This document shows positions 46,240-56,788 of a stretch of 64,000 bases of DNA, piece after piece. The notes beneath the pieces were generated by a model. The model did no database searches. It saw only the letters and a program-made list of their open reading frames with translations, and was not told where the DNA came from. The position numbers were made by a program, and so were the translations under genes. The stretch comes from Candidatus Scalindua sp. (lineage in GTDB: Bacteria; Planctomycetota; Brocadiia; Brocadiales; Scalinduaceae): positions 186,001 to 250,000 of the forward strand of contig JALDRB010000005.1 of assembly GCA_031316155.1 (NCBI GenBank). The letters are read 5' to 3'. The number at the start of each line of letters is the position of its first letter. The first letter of the stretch is position 1.

Positions 46240-46561
46240 AAATCGAACCACTCCACCCACCTGCGGGACAGGCAGGTGGTTACTTAATTATAAACGTATG
46301 CAACTCATCAGCTTATATAATTTCAAATGGGTAATGTTAGCACACGTCTTTTATTGAGTCAATTTAAAACCTACCAGAGAGGTTCAGCTAACTTTCCCGG
46401 CATCACAGGTAAAAAATATCGCATCCATCACTCTTGTTTCATCCTTGACTTTACTCGTAATGTTATATTATCCTACCCAACCTGGACGAGCCAGAACAAA
46501 TGAATTATTTACCTTTGAAATAAGGAACTACGGATCGGCATTTTCTCCATAATCTTTAAAC

Positions 46562-47242
46562 GTGGATACAAAACCCAGTTCAGAGTTGTTGCAACGAAGA
46601 AGGATAGGCATATTAGGTGGCACCTTTAATCCAATTCATAAAGGCCATTTGATTATGGCAGAAGAGGTGTATCAATACCACCGTTTATCCAAAATCATTT
46701 TTATTCCCACTAACATACCACCTCACAAAGATGCTGAATACTTAGCCAATGCACAACATCGCTACCAGATGGTAAAAGAGGCAATTCGGGAATATGAAAA
46801 TTTTGAAGTATCTGATATAGAAATCAAACGCGAGGGAAAGTCATATACAATAGACACGATAAAAGAAATTCTCATAGCCAACACACCTTCCCCTGATTCA
46901 CGGATGGGTAATATTGCCTGTGAGGTATTTCTCATTTTAGGTTCAGATTCATTGCAGGAACTGGTTCTGTGGAAAAACATCAAAAGTCTTTCAGAATTAT
47001 GTTATTTTGTTATCGTAAACAGGCCGGGTTACACAACGAATGTTCCGCATACATTAACAGATATCATTGGTAAAGATAAGTCACTTGATATGGAAAGATT
47101 ACGTGTAGAAATTGAACCTGTAAAAATTTCATCTACAGATATCAGAAAAAGAGTGAAAATGGAAACCACTATTCGGGATCTCGTACCTCAATGTGTTGAG
47201 ATCTATATCAGGGAGCATGGTTTGTACTTACCACAATCTTAG
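46562..47242 (+). CDS. nadD: Nicotinate-nucleotide adenylyltransferase
   Basis: 226 residues with a GTG start. RIGILGGTFNPIHKGHLIMAEE carries the GGTFNPxHxGH nucleotidyl-transfer motif, IPTNIPPHK binds substrate, FLILGSDSLQELVLW continues the fold, and ISSTDIRKRVK is the closing ISSTxIR motif. It makes NaAD from NaMN and ATP. Single gene between two intergenic repeats. Confidence 0.95.
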   Translation: MDTKPSSELLQRRRIGILGGTFNPIHKGHLIMAEEVYQYHRLSKIIFIPTNIPPHKDAEYLANAQHRYQMVKEAIREYENFEVSDIEIKREGKSYTIDTIKEILIANTPSPDSRMGNIACEVFLILGSDSLQELVLWKNIKSLSELCYFVIVNRPGYTTNVPHTLTDIIGKDKSLDMERLRVEIEPVKISSTDIRKRVKMETTIRDLVPQCVEIYIREHGLYLPQS

Positions 47243-47257
47243 AATCTCGCCAGTCTC

Positions 47258-47352
47258 TAAGTCAACAATTTCATTTTTTTTGTCTCAGAATTGTTACTTT
47301 AGAGATTGTTCTACCACTCCTTAGATGTAGTAAAGAAATTTGTTTAATAGCA
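47258..47352. repeat. Dispersed intergenic repeat, copy 1 (pair with 56789-56890)
   Basis: CAACAATTTCATTTTTTTTG, then ACTCCTTAGATGTAGTAAAG and TTGTTTAATA align along their length with 56789-56890. At the second site the sequence sits directly behind the C-terminal remnant of an unidentified gene family, so this may be its 3' flank. Confidence 0.5.
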
Positions 47353-47491
47353 TCGTGGATAATCAAAATACCTGTTCATTAAGAGGTCTTTTTAAAGTAT
47401 TAACCCGGTTGTGCTAAAATCAAACAGTTTTATTATTAAGTTATTTTTTCTTTCTAAAGGGAAAGTTTGAAAACCGTTGGTTTTCATTTGA

Positions 47492-47549
47492 CAACCTGGC
47501 AGAACCAGAGAGGCATAAATTTCAGATGTGTTCCAGTTCTGCCAGGTTG
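47492..47549. repeat. Perfect 14-base inverted repeat
   Basis: CAACCTGGCAGAAC at 47492-47505 and GTTCTGCCAGGTTG at 47536-47549 with a 30-base loop. It lies directly behind the stop of the CsgG-like lipoprotein gene on the minus strand. A weaker hairpin GAAAACC/GGTTTTC precedes it at 47470-47486. Confidence 0.65.
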
Positions 47550-47551
47550 GG

Positions 47552-48151
47552 TTATTGAATTTCCTTTTTGAGGGTTTTAACGGCCTCTGCAACCAAAGCA
47601 GATGCCAAGGCTCTTTCATTAACTTTATTTGAAGTTCCGTCTATCATCATAGACCAGACCACCTCATTTGTCGTAACATCCAGGCACCGTCCAATAAACG
47701 AGACATTACTGTGTAATGCAGAAGTAAACTTACCAAACAATTTTTTATAAGAAGCATCGAACCTCTCAATTTCGCCAACAACAACTGCATCCACACCCAG
47801 CGATTTTCCCAGATTCAGGTAATTTGACTCGTTCAAAACGTCTTTTTCTCGAATATTCATTGATTTAAGTTTTTTGTCTAAATCCTTTCTATCCAGGACA
47901 AAATACCTGCCCCACCTTGATAGTTCTAACGTTATTATGTTTGCAAGGATTGCTCCTGCATCCGGAACTACTATAGTCTTTGAAAAATTTAACACCGCTT
48001 TATCGCTGTCATCCCATGATGTTTCAAACATCAACACTGCAATTTTTTGAATTTCCTCATGTGCAAAATTGTCATTAACGTTAACGTCAGGAACGGTTGG
48101 TATCGCTGCACAGCTGGAAAGCAACAAAAAAAGTAGCACATATCTCTTCAT
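47552..48151 (-). CDS. Lipoprotein with CsgG/TolB-N-like fold
   Basis: 199 residues. Lipobox LLLSSC (Cys14) makes it a lipoprotein. The mature part follows the CsgG-like pattern: IQKIAVLMFETSWDD, ANIITLELSRWGRYFVLDR, NYLNLGKSLGVDAVVVGEI, and RCLDVTTNEVVWSMMIDG. Such proteins form periplasmic assembly or lipoprotein-handling factors; no export partner is near. Function unknown. Confidence 0.7.
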   Translation of the reverse strand: MKRYVLLFLLLSSCAAIPTVPDVNVNDNFAHEEIQKIAVLMFETSWDDSDKAVLNFSKTIVVPDAGAILANIITLELSRWGRYFVLDRKDLDKKLKSMNIREKDVLNESNYLNLGKSLGVDAVVVGEIERFDASYKKLFGKFTSALHSNVSFIGRCLDVTTNEVVWSMMIDGTSNKVNERALASALVAEAVKTLKKEIQ

Positions 48152-48170
48152 ATCAGCATTTAGAAAAAAC

Positions 48171-48199
48171 TTGACAAATAATAGTGGTTTTTTTAAAAT
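48171..48199 (+). promoter_or_regulatory. Candidate promoter of the gap-pgk-rpe operon
   Basis: TTGACA at 48171-48176, 17-base spacer, TAAAAT at 48194-48199. It faces gap, leaving a leader of about 350 bases (48200-48555) in which I see no other feature. Good hexamers, but no independent support. Confidence 0.4.
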
Positions 48200-48510
48200 T
48201 TTAATTTCAGTACTTTGAACCCATCCATTGCTATTTCCTCAATATATTAGATAGTTGCTGTCAAATACGTTAAAATACACAGCTCTTTACTTCTGGTTAT
48301 CATTTACATGATCGGCATTGACGAGAATCTTATGGAAGTTTAAAAATTAAAGAACGAAAAACACACCTTTCGTCTTATAAGGATAAAAACATACTGTATA
48401 ATAAATTACAATTTATTCAACATATTTATATTGAGAAAAACAGATAAACACTTTAATCTGTGATACCGTAATTTGGAAAACGACACATCACAGGCTTTGA
48501 ATTTTGTTAA

Positions 48511-49557
<1,047 letters not shown>

Positions 49558-49571
49558 AAGAGTACATAATT

Positions 49572-50786
49572 ATGGCTATGAAAAAACTATTTATTACAGA
49601 TCTGGAACTGAAAGGCAAGAAGGTTTTTGTGCGGGTGGATTATAACGTTCCACTTGATGACCAGGGGAATATAACCGATGACGCCAGGATACGGGCAACA
49701 TTACCTACCTTAAACTATCTCCTTGATGAAGGAGCAAAAATTATCCTGGCTTCTCACCTTGGAAGGCCAAATGGAAAGGTTGTGCCAAGCCTGAGTGTAC
49801 GGCCGATTGCAAAGAGATTACACAGGCTGCTTGATAAAGAGGTAATGTTCGCAAAAGACTGTGTAGGACCCGAGGTAGAAAAGAAAATTAACAATATGCA
49901 AGCGGGAGATATCCTGTTGTTAGAAAACTTGCGATTCCATCGGGAAGAACAGGAAAATGATCCCCTATTTGCTAAGGCCTTGGTAGGCTCATGCGATGTA
50001 TATATACAGGAGGCATTTGGAAATTGTCACAGGAAGCACGCCTCAATGGTAAGCATAAATGGAGCCATTCAAAAATCAGCAGCAGGATTTCTGTTAAAGA
50101 AGGAAATTGATTATTTCGAAAAAGCGGTTAATAATCCATTGAGACCCCTGGTAGCCTTAATTGGCGGAGCCAAGGTTGTAGATAAGATAAAAATCATCGA
50201 GAATCTTGTCAAAAAGGTTGATAAATTAATTATTGGTGGTGCAATGTCATTTCCCTTTCTCAATGTACACGGATATGGAGTAGGTCAGGCCAAGATTGAT
50301 GAAACGGTAATAGTAAAAGTCATGATGATCAACAAGCTTGCAAAAGAGAGAGGTGTTAAGATATATTTGCCCGTAGACTTTGTAATTGCTGACAATTTTG
50401 ATAAGCGTGCAGAAACAAAGGTTGCAACCTTTCAGGAAATACCTGACGACTGGTATGCCCTTGATATAGGACCGGCAAGTACGAAACTCTTTTCTGAAGC
50501 TATGCAAAACGCAAAAACCATTATTTGGAATGGCCCTATGGGAGCATTTGAGATGGATGCCTTTAGCAGGGGAACATATGCGATGGTCGAATCAGTAGTT
50601 TCAGCATATGCTTTGACTATAGTCGGAGGAGGAGATACAGACCTCGCATTCCATAGAATGGGAGAATCATATAAGGTTTCCTTCATATCAACAGGTGGTG
50701 GAGCATTCCTGGAGCTGCTGGAGGGGAAAGAACTGCCGGGTATAGCAACGCTTACTGATAAACCTAACAAACAGGATCTCAATTAA
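49572..50786 (+). CDS. pgk: Phosphoglycerate kinase
   Basis: 404 residues, starting 14 bases after gap. KKVFVRVDYNVPLDD, LASHLGRPNG, LLLENLRFHREE, IIWNGPMGAFEMDAF and GGGDTDLAFHRMG mark both domains and the nucleotide site; GGGDTDLA replaces the more common GGGDSxAA. Interconverts 1,3-BPG and 3PG. 3PG is also the acceptor for GpgS elsewhere in this window. Confidence 0.97.
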   Translation: MAMKKLFITDLELKGKKVFVRVDYNVPLDDQGNITDDARIRATLPTLNYLLDEGAKIILASHLGRPNGKVVPSLSVRPIAKRLHRLLDKEVMFAKDCVGPEVEKKINNMQAGDILLLENLRFHREEQENDPLFAKALVGSCDVYIQEAFGNCHRKHASMVSINGAIQKSAAGFLLKKEIDYFEKAVNNPLRPLVALIGGAKVVDKIKIIENLVKKVDKLIIGGAMSFPFLNVHGYGVGQAKIDETVIVKVMMINKLAKERGVKIYLPVDFVIADNFDKRAETKVATFQEIPDDWYALDIGPASTKLFSEAMQNAKTIIWNGPMGAFEMDAFSRGTYAMVESVVSAYALTIVGGGDTDLAFHRMGESYKVSFISTGGGAFLELLEGKELPGIATLTDKPNKQDLN

Positions 50787-50787
50787 T

Positions 50788-51468
50788 ATGAAAATAAAAA
50801 TAGCTGCTTCGATACTTGCTGCTGATCCAACTCAGTTCGGTAGTGAACTGGAAAGAGTGGAAAAGGCAGGAATAGATTTAATTCACATTGATGTGATGGA
50901 TGGGCATTTTGTTCCAAATATAACAATGGGCCCGTTCATCGTCGAAGGAATAAAGAAAAAGACACATATACCTCTTGATATTCATCTGATGATTGAAAAT
51001 CCTGAGAAATACGCAGGCTCGTTTGCCGAGAAAGCCGGGAAAGGCGATATTTTAACGTTCCATATTGAAGCAACAGATAATCCTCTAAAAGTGATCGACA
51101 TAATCAAGGATACCGGGCTTAAGGCCGGCATCGCGATTAGTCCGGACACCGATGCACAGGCTGTGATAAAACTGTTAAACACAATTGACATGCTTCTTGT
51201 AATGTCTGTTTACCCGGGTTTTGCGGGACAAAAGTTTATCAAATCTGTTTGTGCCAAAATAACAACACTGAGAGAAGCCGCACCAGAAAATTTGGATATC
51301 GGAGTAGATGGCGGAATAAAACCGGAAACGATCTCTGAAGCTGCATCAGCAGGTGCAAACGTTTTTGCCGCTGCAACATCGATATTTGCCAAGAGTGACT
51401 ATTATGAGGCGATAAATGAACTGCGCCGGATAGCTCAGGACAACAGCAATCTGTTGATAAAAAACTAG
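50788..51468 (+). CDS. rpe: Ribulose-phosphate 3-epimerase
   Basis: 226 residues, one base after pgk, so translationally coupled. IAASILAADPTQFGSELE, HIDVMDGHFVPNITMGP, DIHLMIENPEKY, SVYPGFAGQKFI and IGVDGGI are the Rpe barrel motifs, including the metal-binding His/Asp residues. Pentose-phosphate pathway. Confidence 0.96.
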   Translation: MKIKIAASILAADPTQFGSELERVEKAGIDLIHIDVMDGHFVPNITMGPFIVEGIKKKTHIPLDIHLMIENPEKYAGSFAEKAGKGDILTFHIEATDNPLKVIDIIKDTGLKAGIAISPDTDAQAVIKLLNTIDMLLVMSVYPGFAGQKFIKSVCAKITTLREAAPENLDIGVDGGIKPETISEAASAGANVFAAATSIFAKSDYYEAINELRRIAQDNSNLLIKN

Positions 51469-51531
51469 CCAGAGAATTTGTGACAGCTTTCTATATTCAC
51501 CTGTTACCTGGATTAAAAGAGAGGTACACAT

Positions 51532-52356
51532 TTGTTTTTTAAAAGAAAAAGAAATATGCCTGACGGTTTATGGATTAGATGTGAAGGGTGCAAGAGTCTC
51601 GTCTATAAAAAGAAAGTGGAAGAAAAGTTCTTTGTTTGCCCGGAATGTAATTTCCACTTCAGGATATCCGCTGCTGAACGGATAAAAATCATGCTTGATG
51701 CAGATAGTTTTGATGAATACTGGAAGGAGATGTCGCCTGTTGATCCCTTAAACTTTAAAGACCGTATAAGCTATAAAGACAGGGTTGCAAGTGAGAAAAA
51801 GAAAACTGGTTTAAATGAGGCAGCCACAGCGGGAAAGGGAACAATCGAAGGAAAGGAAGTAATGATTGTAGTAACCGATCCAAGTTTTATCATGGGTAGT
51901 ATGGGATCAGTTGTTGGAGAAAAGGTTACGAGGGCAGCTGAAATGGCGTTGGAACAAAAATTACCCATCATCATTGCATCCGGGTCCGGTGGAGGAGCCA
52001 GGATGCACGAAGGCGCATTCTCTCTTATGCAGATGGCGAAGACCAGCTTTATCCTGTCCCGGTTACATCAAGCCGGGCTTCTCTTTGTTTCTATCCTCAC
52101 CGATCCGACATTAGGTGGTGTCATGGCAAGTTACGCTTCACAGGCAGACATAATCGTGGGAGAACCCGGGGCCCTTGTAGGATTTGCGGGCCCCAGGGTG
52201 ATCAGGGAAACCATAAAGAAAACTCTTCCAAAAGGATTTCAGACAACTGAATTCATGCTTGAACATGGTTTCATTGACATGATTGTTGAGCGGGGCAAAA
52301 TCAAACATGAACTATCGAAAATCCTGGAATACTGTGATGCCAATCACTCGAGTTAG
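51532..52356 (+). CDS. accD: Acetyl-CoA carboxylase carboxyltransferase subunit beta
   Basis: 274 residues with a TTG start (FFKRKRNMPDGLW). The zinc finger uses Cys17, Cys20, Cys36, Cys39 (CEGC...CPEC). The carboxyltransferase core has IIASGSGGGARMHEGAFSL, PTLGGVMASYASQADI, and GFAGPRVIRET. It transfers CO2 from biotin-BCCP to acetyl-CoA with AccA, which is not in the window. The last codons and stop run into a REP-like repeat. Confidence 0.95.
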   Translation: MFFKRKRNMPDGLWIRCEGCKSLVYKKKVEEKFFVCPECNFHFRISAAERIKIMLDADSFDEYWKEMSPVDPLNFKDRISYKDRVASEKKKTGLNEAATAGKGTIEGKEVMIVVTDPSFIMGSMGSVVGEKVTRAAEMALEQKLPIIIASGSGGGARMHEGAFSLMQMAKTSFILSRLHQAGLLFVSILTDPTLGGVMASYASQADIIVGEPGALVGFAGPRVIRETIKKTLPKGFQTTEFMLEHGFIDMIVERGKIKHELSKILEYCDANHSS

Positions 52357-52412
52357 CGCTTCCTGCCCGCCAGAATGCACGTCGGTCTGGCGCAACTCTT
52401 TCAAAATATTCA
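52349..52412. repeat. REP-like repeat, overlapping the accD stop
   Basis: CGAGTTAGCGCTTCCTGCC, then CCGCCAGAATGCACGTCGG, TCTGGCGCAACTCTTTCAAA. CGCCAGA/TCTGGCG form a hairpin. The accD TAG (52354-52356) lies inside the first block. Confidence 0.7.
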
Positions 52413-52578
52413 CGATTTAAATAAGAAAACAACTTTCCTACCAAAAAAATTTACGAAGAGTAAATTAGCAAAAAAAATGCAGAAATAATCAGCGTCTTTA
52501 TGTTTACCTATTGAAAAGTTTGAAAGATCGTGGTATAAATAGCAAATTATTTTAATATTTAATACATCAGTAATATAT

Positions 52579-52650
52579 TCCCCGGTAGCTCAATGGTAGA
52601 GTGGGTGGCTGTTAACCACTAGGCTGTAGGTTCGAATCCTACCCGGGGAG
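52579..52650 (+). tRNA. tRNA-Asn (GTT)
   Basis: Cloverleaf visible: acceptor TCCCCGG (52579-52585) with CCGGGGA (52643-52649), D-arm AGCTCAATGGTAGAGT, anticodon loop CTGTTAA giving GTT, T-arm GTAGGTTCGAATCCTAC. CCA is not encoded. A terminator follows. Confidence 0.97.
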
Positions 52651-52656
52651 CGTAAA

Positions 52657-52688
52657 CAAAAAAACCCACCATGAAGGTGGGTTTTTTT
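52657..52688 (+). terminator. Terminator after tRNA-Asn
   Basis: AACCCACC (52663-52670), ATGAA loop, GGTGGGTT (52676-52683), then Ts. A-run on the other side makes it usable from the minus strand as well, where it would end the 52737-52898 gene. Confidence 0.9.
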
Positions 52689-52736
52689 GTTATCTTGCAT
52701 AGGTTAAAGGGCCTATATTTCCAATTACGGCTTTGA

Positions 52737-52898
52737 TTATTTTGTCGATTCGTGCAATTTTTCTTTGGCAGATTCGACAGTGTGGTCGAATTCTTTACCC
52801 GCTTTTTCAGCAGTCCCTTCTTTTTTGCAACCAGTAATACCAAAAGCACAAAAAGCAATAGCACAAAGAACAAATATTTTTATTCGTGAAATATTCAT
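52737..52898 (-). CDS. 53-residue lipoprotein, entericidin-like size
   Basis: ATG at 52898, stop at 52737-52739. The sequence begins MNISRIKIFVLCAIAFCAFG, with lipobox ITGC, then an amphipathic charged helix (KEGTAEKAGKEFDHTVESAK). AAGGGGAA precedes the start at good distance. Small lipoproteins of this form include entericidins, but similarity is by size and layout only. Confidence 0.7.
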   Translation of the reverse strand: MNISRIKIFVLCAIAFCAFGITGCKKEGTAEKAGKEFDHTVESAKEKLHESTK

Positions 52899-53030
52899 AA
52901 TGTTCCCCTTTCATTGTCATAAAAATTAAATAGGTAGCCTTTTCATCTCAAATTTACAACTGTATGAATTCAAAAAATTGTATTCTAATCCGAATCATAT
53001 TAAAAAGCCATATAATTCCTATTACTATTT

Positions 53031-53280
53031 CGAGTTAAGCGCATCCAACCCACCAGAATACTCCTCGCTCGCCCGTATCAGTACGGAAGGGGGCTGGCAC
53101 AAATCTTTCAAAATGGCTACCTCTTCCCAATGGCCTGTAGACCAGACGTGCAACAGCATCCCTGTAGTTGCCTTACGCTATTTTGGGCACCTGCCCGAAT
53201 GACTCCCCCGCATGAATGGATAAATAGGGCAGGGTTCAGACGGGGGTGCTTCCGGGTAAAAAATGTAGTCTATTGGTTTG
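53031..53280. repeat. REP-like repeat, long copy
   Basis: CGAGTTAAGCGCATCCAACC, GGGCTGGCACAAATCTTTCA, TTACGCTATTTTGGGCACC and GGGCAGGGTTCAGACGGG align with 58470-58690 over most of their length. Occupies most of the 52899-53426 gap. A 74-codon frame inside it is repeat-derived. Confidence 0.7.
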
Positions 53281-53405
53281 TTTACCTGTAAAGCTGAAAC
53301 AGGAAGGTAACAACGTAAAACGCTAAAAATACAACAGTTATCGCCAAGCAATCATCTTAAAGTATTTTATAATAAATCAAACAACCTTTAGTGATTCTGA
53401 TAATT

Positions 53406-53434
53406 TATACTCATCTCATAATGGTTTTAGTATA
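53406..53434. repeat. MITE-like repeat, solo ends
   Basis: TATACTCATCTCATAATGG joined to TTTTAGTATA: just the two termini of the 19-29 kb family, without the interior. It contributes the TAA stop of the histidine kinase gene (53427-53429). Confidence 0.7.
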
Positions 53435-55799
53435 TACAGAATACATCATTTATTTCTTTTGAAAGCTCTGAAAAACTAAAAGGTTTCTTGACAATAAAGT
53501 CTACTTTCAAGTCTTCCTTATAAGAGGGTTGTATCTTTTCTGACCAGCCGGTTATTAGTCCGACCTTAGGCCTTTTGTCTAAAGTATCCAATATTTTTAT
53601 TACCCCTCTTCCACTAATATCGGGCATGACCAGGTCACAGAGCACGAGATCAAAGCTATCCATCTTTAAGAGTTTGATTGCCTCGCTACCGCAGCACACG
53701 CTCTTAACTTTATGTCCCTCTTGTGAGAGAAATTCGACCAACAACTCACATACAGCTTGTTCATCATCAACAACCAGAATATTTAAATTCATTACTCCCG
53801 GTTCCTGTTTTTGTGTAACGTCTGTTGCATACAGATTACTTGTATTATTACTTACAGGTAATCGTATGGTAATTGTGCTTCCTTTCCCTATCCTGCTTAT
53901 AACTTCTATCTTACCGCCATGTCTTTTAATGATACCATAGCTGACGCTCATACCTAATCCGGTTCCTTTCGGCGACTTGGTAGTAAAAAAAGGATCAAAT
54001 ATATTCTTCAGAACATCTTCACCCATACCCTCACCCGTATCTGAAATACTCATGATTACCCTGTCGTCCTTCTTGCATGTGCGCAAAGTAAGACGACCAC
54101 CTTCTGGCATTGCATCCAAAGAGTTATTTATGATGTTTAAGATTACCTCTCTCAACTCTGTACTATTTCCCGATACCTCAGGCACTTTCCTCATACCTTT
54201 CCTGTCTATATAATATGTTATTCCGTTTGCCTCAGAAATAGTCTTCAATCTGGGCATTGAAAATTCAATCACCTGTTCTAATATTTCTCTTACGTCCACC
54301 GGCTTCAACTCAGATCTATCCACTTCGCTTCTTGTAAACTCCTGCATCCTGTTAACTATTTCAACACCGTCATCGACACTTTTCAGGATAATGGAAATTT
54401 TATCAATTACTTCTTTGTGATCTCCGTATTTTTCCTTTAACAAAAGCGTAAAACCCTTGATTATTGCGAGGATATTATTAAACTCATGGGTAATTCCAGA
54501 GGTCATCACACCCATGGCCTTTAACTTTTCTGATTGCAAAATTTTCTCTTCCCTCTGCTTGCGGTCGGTAATGTCACGAATAAATCCAACAATAGCCGTT
54601 ATGTTGCTCCCTGTATCCTTTAACGGGCAAAGCGACACTTCGTGCCAGAAATCACCGCGTGGAAACGTGATCTGATACTCTACAATTTTATTCTCTCCTG
54701 TGTCAAAAACCTCATTGTGTTCTGCGACTCTTTTCTTTGCCTGCTCTGGAGGAAGAAGCTCATTAATTTTTTTTCCAACGACGTCAGCGGAACGAAGACC
54801 ATAGCGTTCATCCAGCACAGGAGTTCCCCACAATGAAATAATATAGCCTTCCCTGCCAAAGACCGCAATGGAAGTTTCATGAAGGGAGGCAAATATCCCC
54901 CGAAGCCATTTTTCGTTTTTGCGTAAAGCGTTTTCGGTCCGCTTATGCTCATGAATCTTCTTTTTTAGTTTTTCGTTTGACTTAATTAATTCTGACGTCT
55001 GCTTAGTTACTTCCTGTTTCAAGGATCTGTTTAAAACTTTCATCCTTTTTTCTAACTGTTTACGTTTCGTTATATCTCTCGCAATTCCAATGACTCCTGT
55101 TATATTTCCTTTTTTGTCACGCATTGGAATATTTTTATATTCACATAAGATTCCAGTGTCTTTAAAGTATATTTCGTCTACAGGGCTTTCTCCTTTCAAT
55201 GTTCTTGAGTATAGGTTCTTTGCTTTTTCAAGGCTTTCCCCTTCGAAAAGAGGAATAAATGACTTCTGAAAAAACTCTTTCTTTTTATGGCCTGACAATT
55301 TTTCAAATATCTTGTTAACATAAAGAATGTTTCCCTTCGTATCACACATATAAGACAGGTCGTTAAGATTATCAAGAAGAGTTTTGAATTTTATTAATTC
55401 CGCTAACTCTAACTTTTTTCTATACCACTCCCCTGCTTTCTTTAATGCCAACTCAACAGACGATACTATTTTTTTCAGGTTGTCTTTCATAATATAGTCA
55501 GTGGCACCGGCTTTCATTGCTTCTACCGCAAAATCTTCTCCTTTAACATCCGAAACAATAATGCAGGGAAGAAAGAGTTCCCTTTCCTGAACAAGTTTCA
55601 ACACATCAACTCCTTCTAAATTTTGCATGGAATAGTCTATTATGATTACGTCCCAAGACTGACTGTCTAGTGCCGTAATCAAAGCAAATGATGTGCTTAC
55701 TCTCTCATAAACAGAATTATAGTTTCCGTTACGCAGTTCGTGCAGCGTCGATTCTAGATCATCTTGTGAATCTTCAACAAATAAAACACGAAGTTGCAT
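53427..55799 (-). CDS. Hybrid sensor histidine kinase (REC-PAS-PAS-HisKA-HATPase-REC)
   Basis: 790 residues, cytosolic with no membrane segments. Receiver at 1-120 (acceptor Asp55 in IIDYSM), PAS at about 130-245, coiled coil 245-290, PAS at 295-412, HisKA with phospho-acceptor His438 in ITHEFNNILAIIKGF, HATPase (NIINNSLDAMPEGG, DTGEGMGE, FFTTKSPKGTGLGM), then a C-terminal receiver (ILVVDDEQAVCELL, VLCDLVMPD). It resembles NtrY/AtoS-like phosphorelay kinases. No output regulator is adjacent. The last codons and stop come from a repeat end. Confidence 0.92.
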   Translation of the reverse strand: MQLRVLFVEDSQDDLESTLHELRNGNYNSVYERVSTSFALITALDSQSWDVIIIDYSMQNLEGVDVLKLVQERELFLPCIIVSDVKGEDFAVEAMKAGATDYIMKDNLKKIVSSVELALKKAGEWYRKKLELAELIKFKTLLDNLNDLSYMCDTKGNILYVNKIFEKLSGHKKKEFFQKSFIPLFEGESLEKAKNLYSRTLKGESPVDEIYFKDTGILCEYKNIPMRDKKGNITGVIGIARDITKRKQLEKRMKVLNRSLKQEVTKQTSELIKSNEKLKKKIHEHKRTENALRKNEKWLRGIFASLHETSIAVFGREGYIISLWGTPVLDERYGLRSADVVGKKINELLPPEQAKKRVAEHNEVFDTGENKIVEYQITFPRGDFWHEVSLCPLKDTGSNITAIVGFIRDITDRKQREEKILQSEKLKAMGVMTSGITHEFNNILAIIKGFTLLLKEKYGDHKEVIDKISIILKSVDDGVEIVNRMQEFTRSEVDRSELKPVDVREILEQVIEFSMPRLKTISEANGITYYIDRKGMRKVPEVSGNSTELREVILNIINNSLDAMPEGGRLTLRTCKKDDRVIMSISDTGEGMGEDVLKNIFDPFFTTKSPKGTGLGMSVSYGIIKRHGGKIEVISRIGKGSTITIRLPVSNNTSNLYATDVTQKQEPGVMNLNILVVDDEQAVCELLVEFLSQEGHKVKSVCCGSEAIKLLKMDSFDLVLCDLVMPDISGRGVIKILDTLDKRPKVGLITGWSEKIQPSYKEDLKVDFIVKKPFSFSELSKEINDVFCIY

Positions 55800-56263
55800 T
55801 TTTGGCCACTCTATAATGTTGTCTGTATGGAAACGTATAAATGATCATTTTCGGTTGCGGAAAGAAATCCACTGAATAAACTCCTCGCTATTTTGATGAT
55901 TCCCTTCTAGAGAATATTCATATTACATTTGAATAATGAGGGAGTATAAAAATGCACGGGGAATCAGCGAAGTAATTATATTTGTAATTTTCTGGAAATG
56001 CAAGATTGAAAACATTCAAAGTAAAAACAAAGAATATCGAGAAAAAAATAAGATCATAACTGATTCTTTGTGAATAACATAAAATTTAAAGGAATTGAAG
56101 AAAGTGAAACAGAGGATCAAAATTGTTGGTTCTCGGAACTACTCAATTACCTTTTATTTTTAAAGTGACGTAAAAATAATTTTTTTTCTCTGCTAAAATC
56201 TATTATAATCACTGATTAGTAATTGTAATGTAAATTGTTAACCTTTTCAGAGGAGAAAATAAC
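55800..56263. other. AT-rich gap; possible -10 element
   Basis: No gene seen. TATAAT at 56204-56209 is a clean -10 hexamer about 55 bases before the next gene; no good -35 accompanies it. Confidence 0.3.
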
Positions 56264-56587
56264 TTGGTAAAAAAACTTGTTTTTAAACAGAAGGATTTTA
56301 AGGGTGTGATTTTGCCTAAAGAATTCACGGCGGATATATTGATTGAAGGATCTAATATTAAAGGAGAACCCCTTGTGACACTCAATCACAATGAGGGCTT
56401 GCCTCCCGTAAAAGAAGTTTATGCCCGATGGGGAAAACCGGTGGGAGAAATTGAAACTGCCGAGGTTGTATTAATTACCGTACGATTTGAAGATAAAATT
56501 GAGGAACATGGGAAGCTTAAGGGTACACTCGCATTGAACTTTTATGTTGAGGGCGCTACAAGCTATGTACAAAATTGGGTAACATAA
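56264..56587 (+). CDS. Small conserved-looking cytosolic protein, unknown function
   Basis: 107 residues. Strong GAGGAG 10-15 bases ahead supports the TTG start at 56264. The sequence is beta-rich (LVFKQKDFKGVILPKEFTADI, ITVRFEDKIEE, LALNFYVEG) with no signal peptide or catalytic motif. Followed by its own terminator, so likely a single-gene unit. Family not recognised. Confidence 0.6.
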   Translation: MVKKLVFKQKDFKGVILPKEFTADILIEGSNIKGEPLVTLNHNEGLPPVKEVYARWGKPVGEIETAEVVLITVRFEDKIEEHGKLKGTLALNFYVEGATSYVQNWVT

Positions 56588-56617
56588 CACATTCATAAAT
56601 CTCCACAACTATTACGA

Positions 56618-56660
56618 TCTGTCCGAGAAATGTAAATTCTCGGACAGACTTCCTCTTTTT
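56618..56660 (+). terminator. Terminator after 56264-56587
   Basis: TCTGTCCGAGAA (56618-56629), 7-base loop, TTCTCGGACAGA (56637-56648), then CTTCCTCTTTTTG. Confidence 0.85.
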
Positions 56661-56663
56661 GTA

Positions 56664-56760
56664 CGAGTTAAGCGCATCCTGCGCAACTCTTTCAAAATTG
56701 CTACAACAACATCCATGTCGTTGATTAACGCCATTTTGGGCATATGCTAACGCACATAAA
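56664..56760. repeat. REP-like repeat, short copy
   Basis: CGAGTTAAGCGCATCCTG, CGCAACTCTTTCAAAATTGC, GTTGATTAACGCCATTTTGG. Same family as 52349, 53031 and 58470. Confidence 0.7.
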
Positions 56761-56788
56761 ACATGATTTTGAAATTTCTATGCATGAA

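Noticed and set aside
52619-52873. 84-codon hydrophobic minus-strand frame near tRNA-Asn
   Set aside because: It covers the tRNA and terminator; a different frame gives the well-supported 53-residue lipoprotein at 52737-52898.
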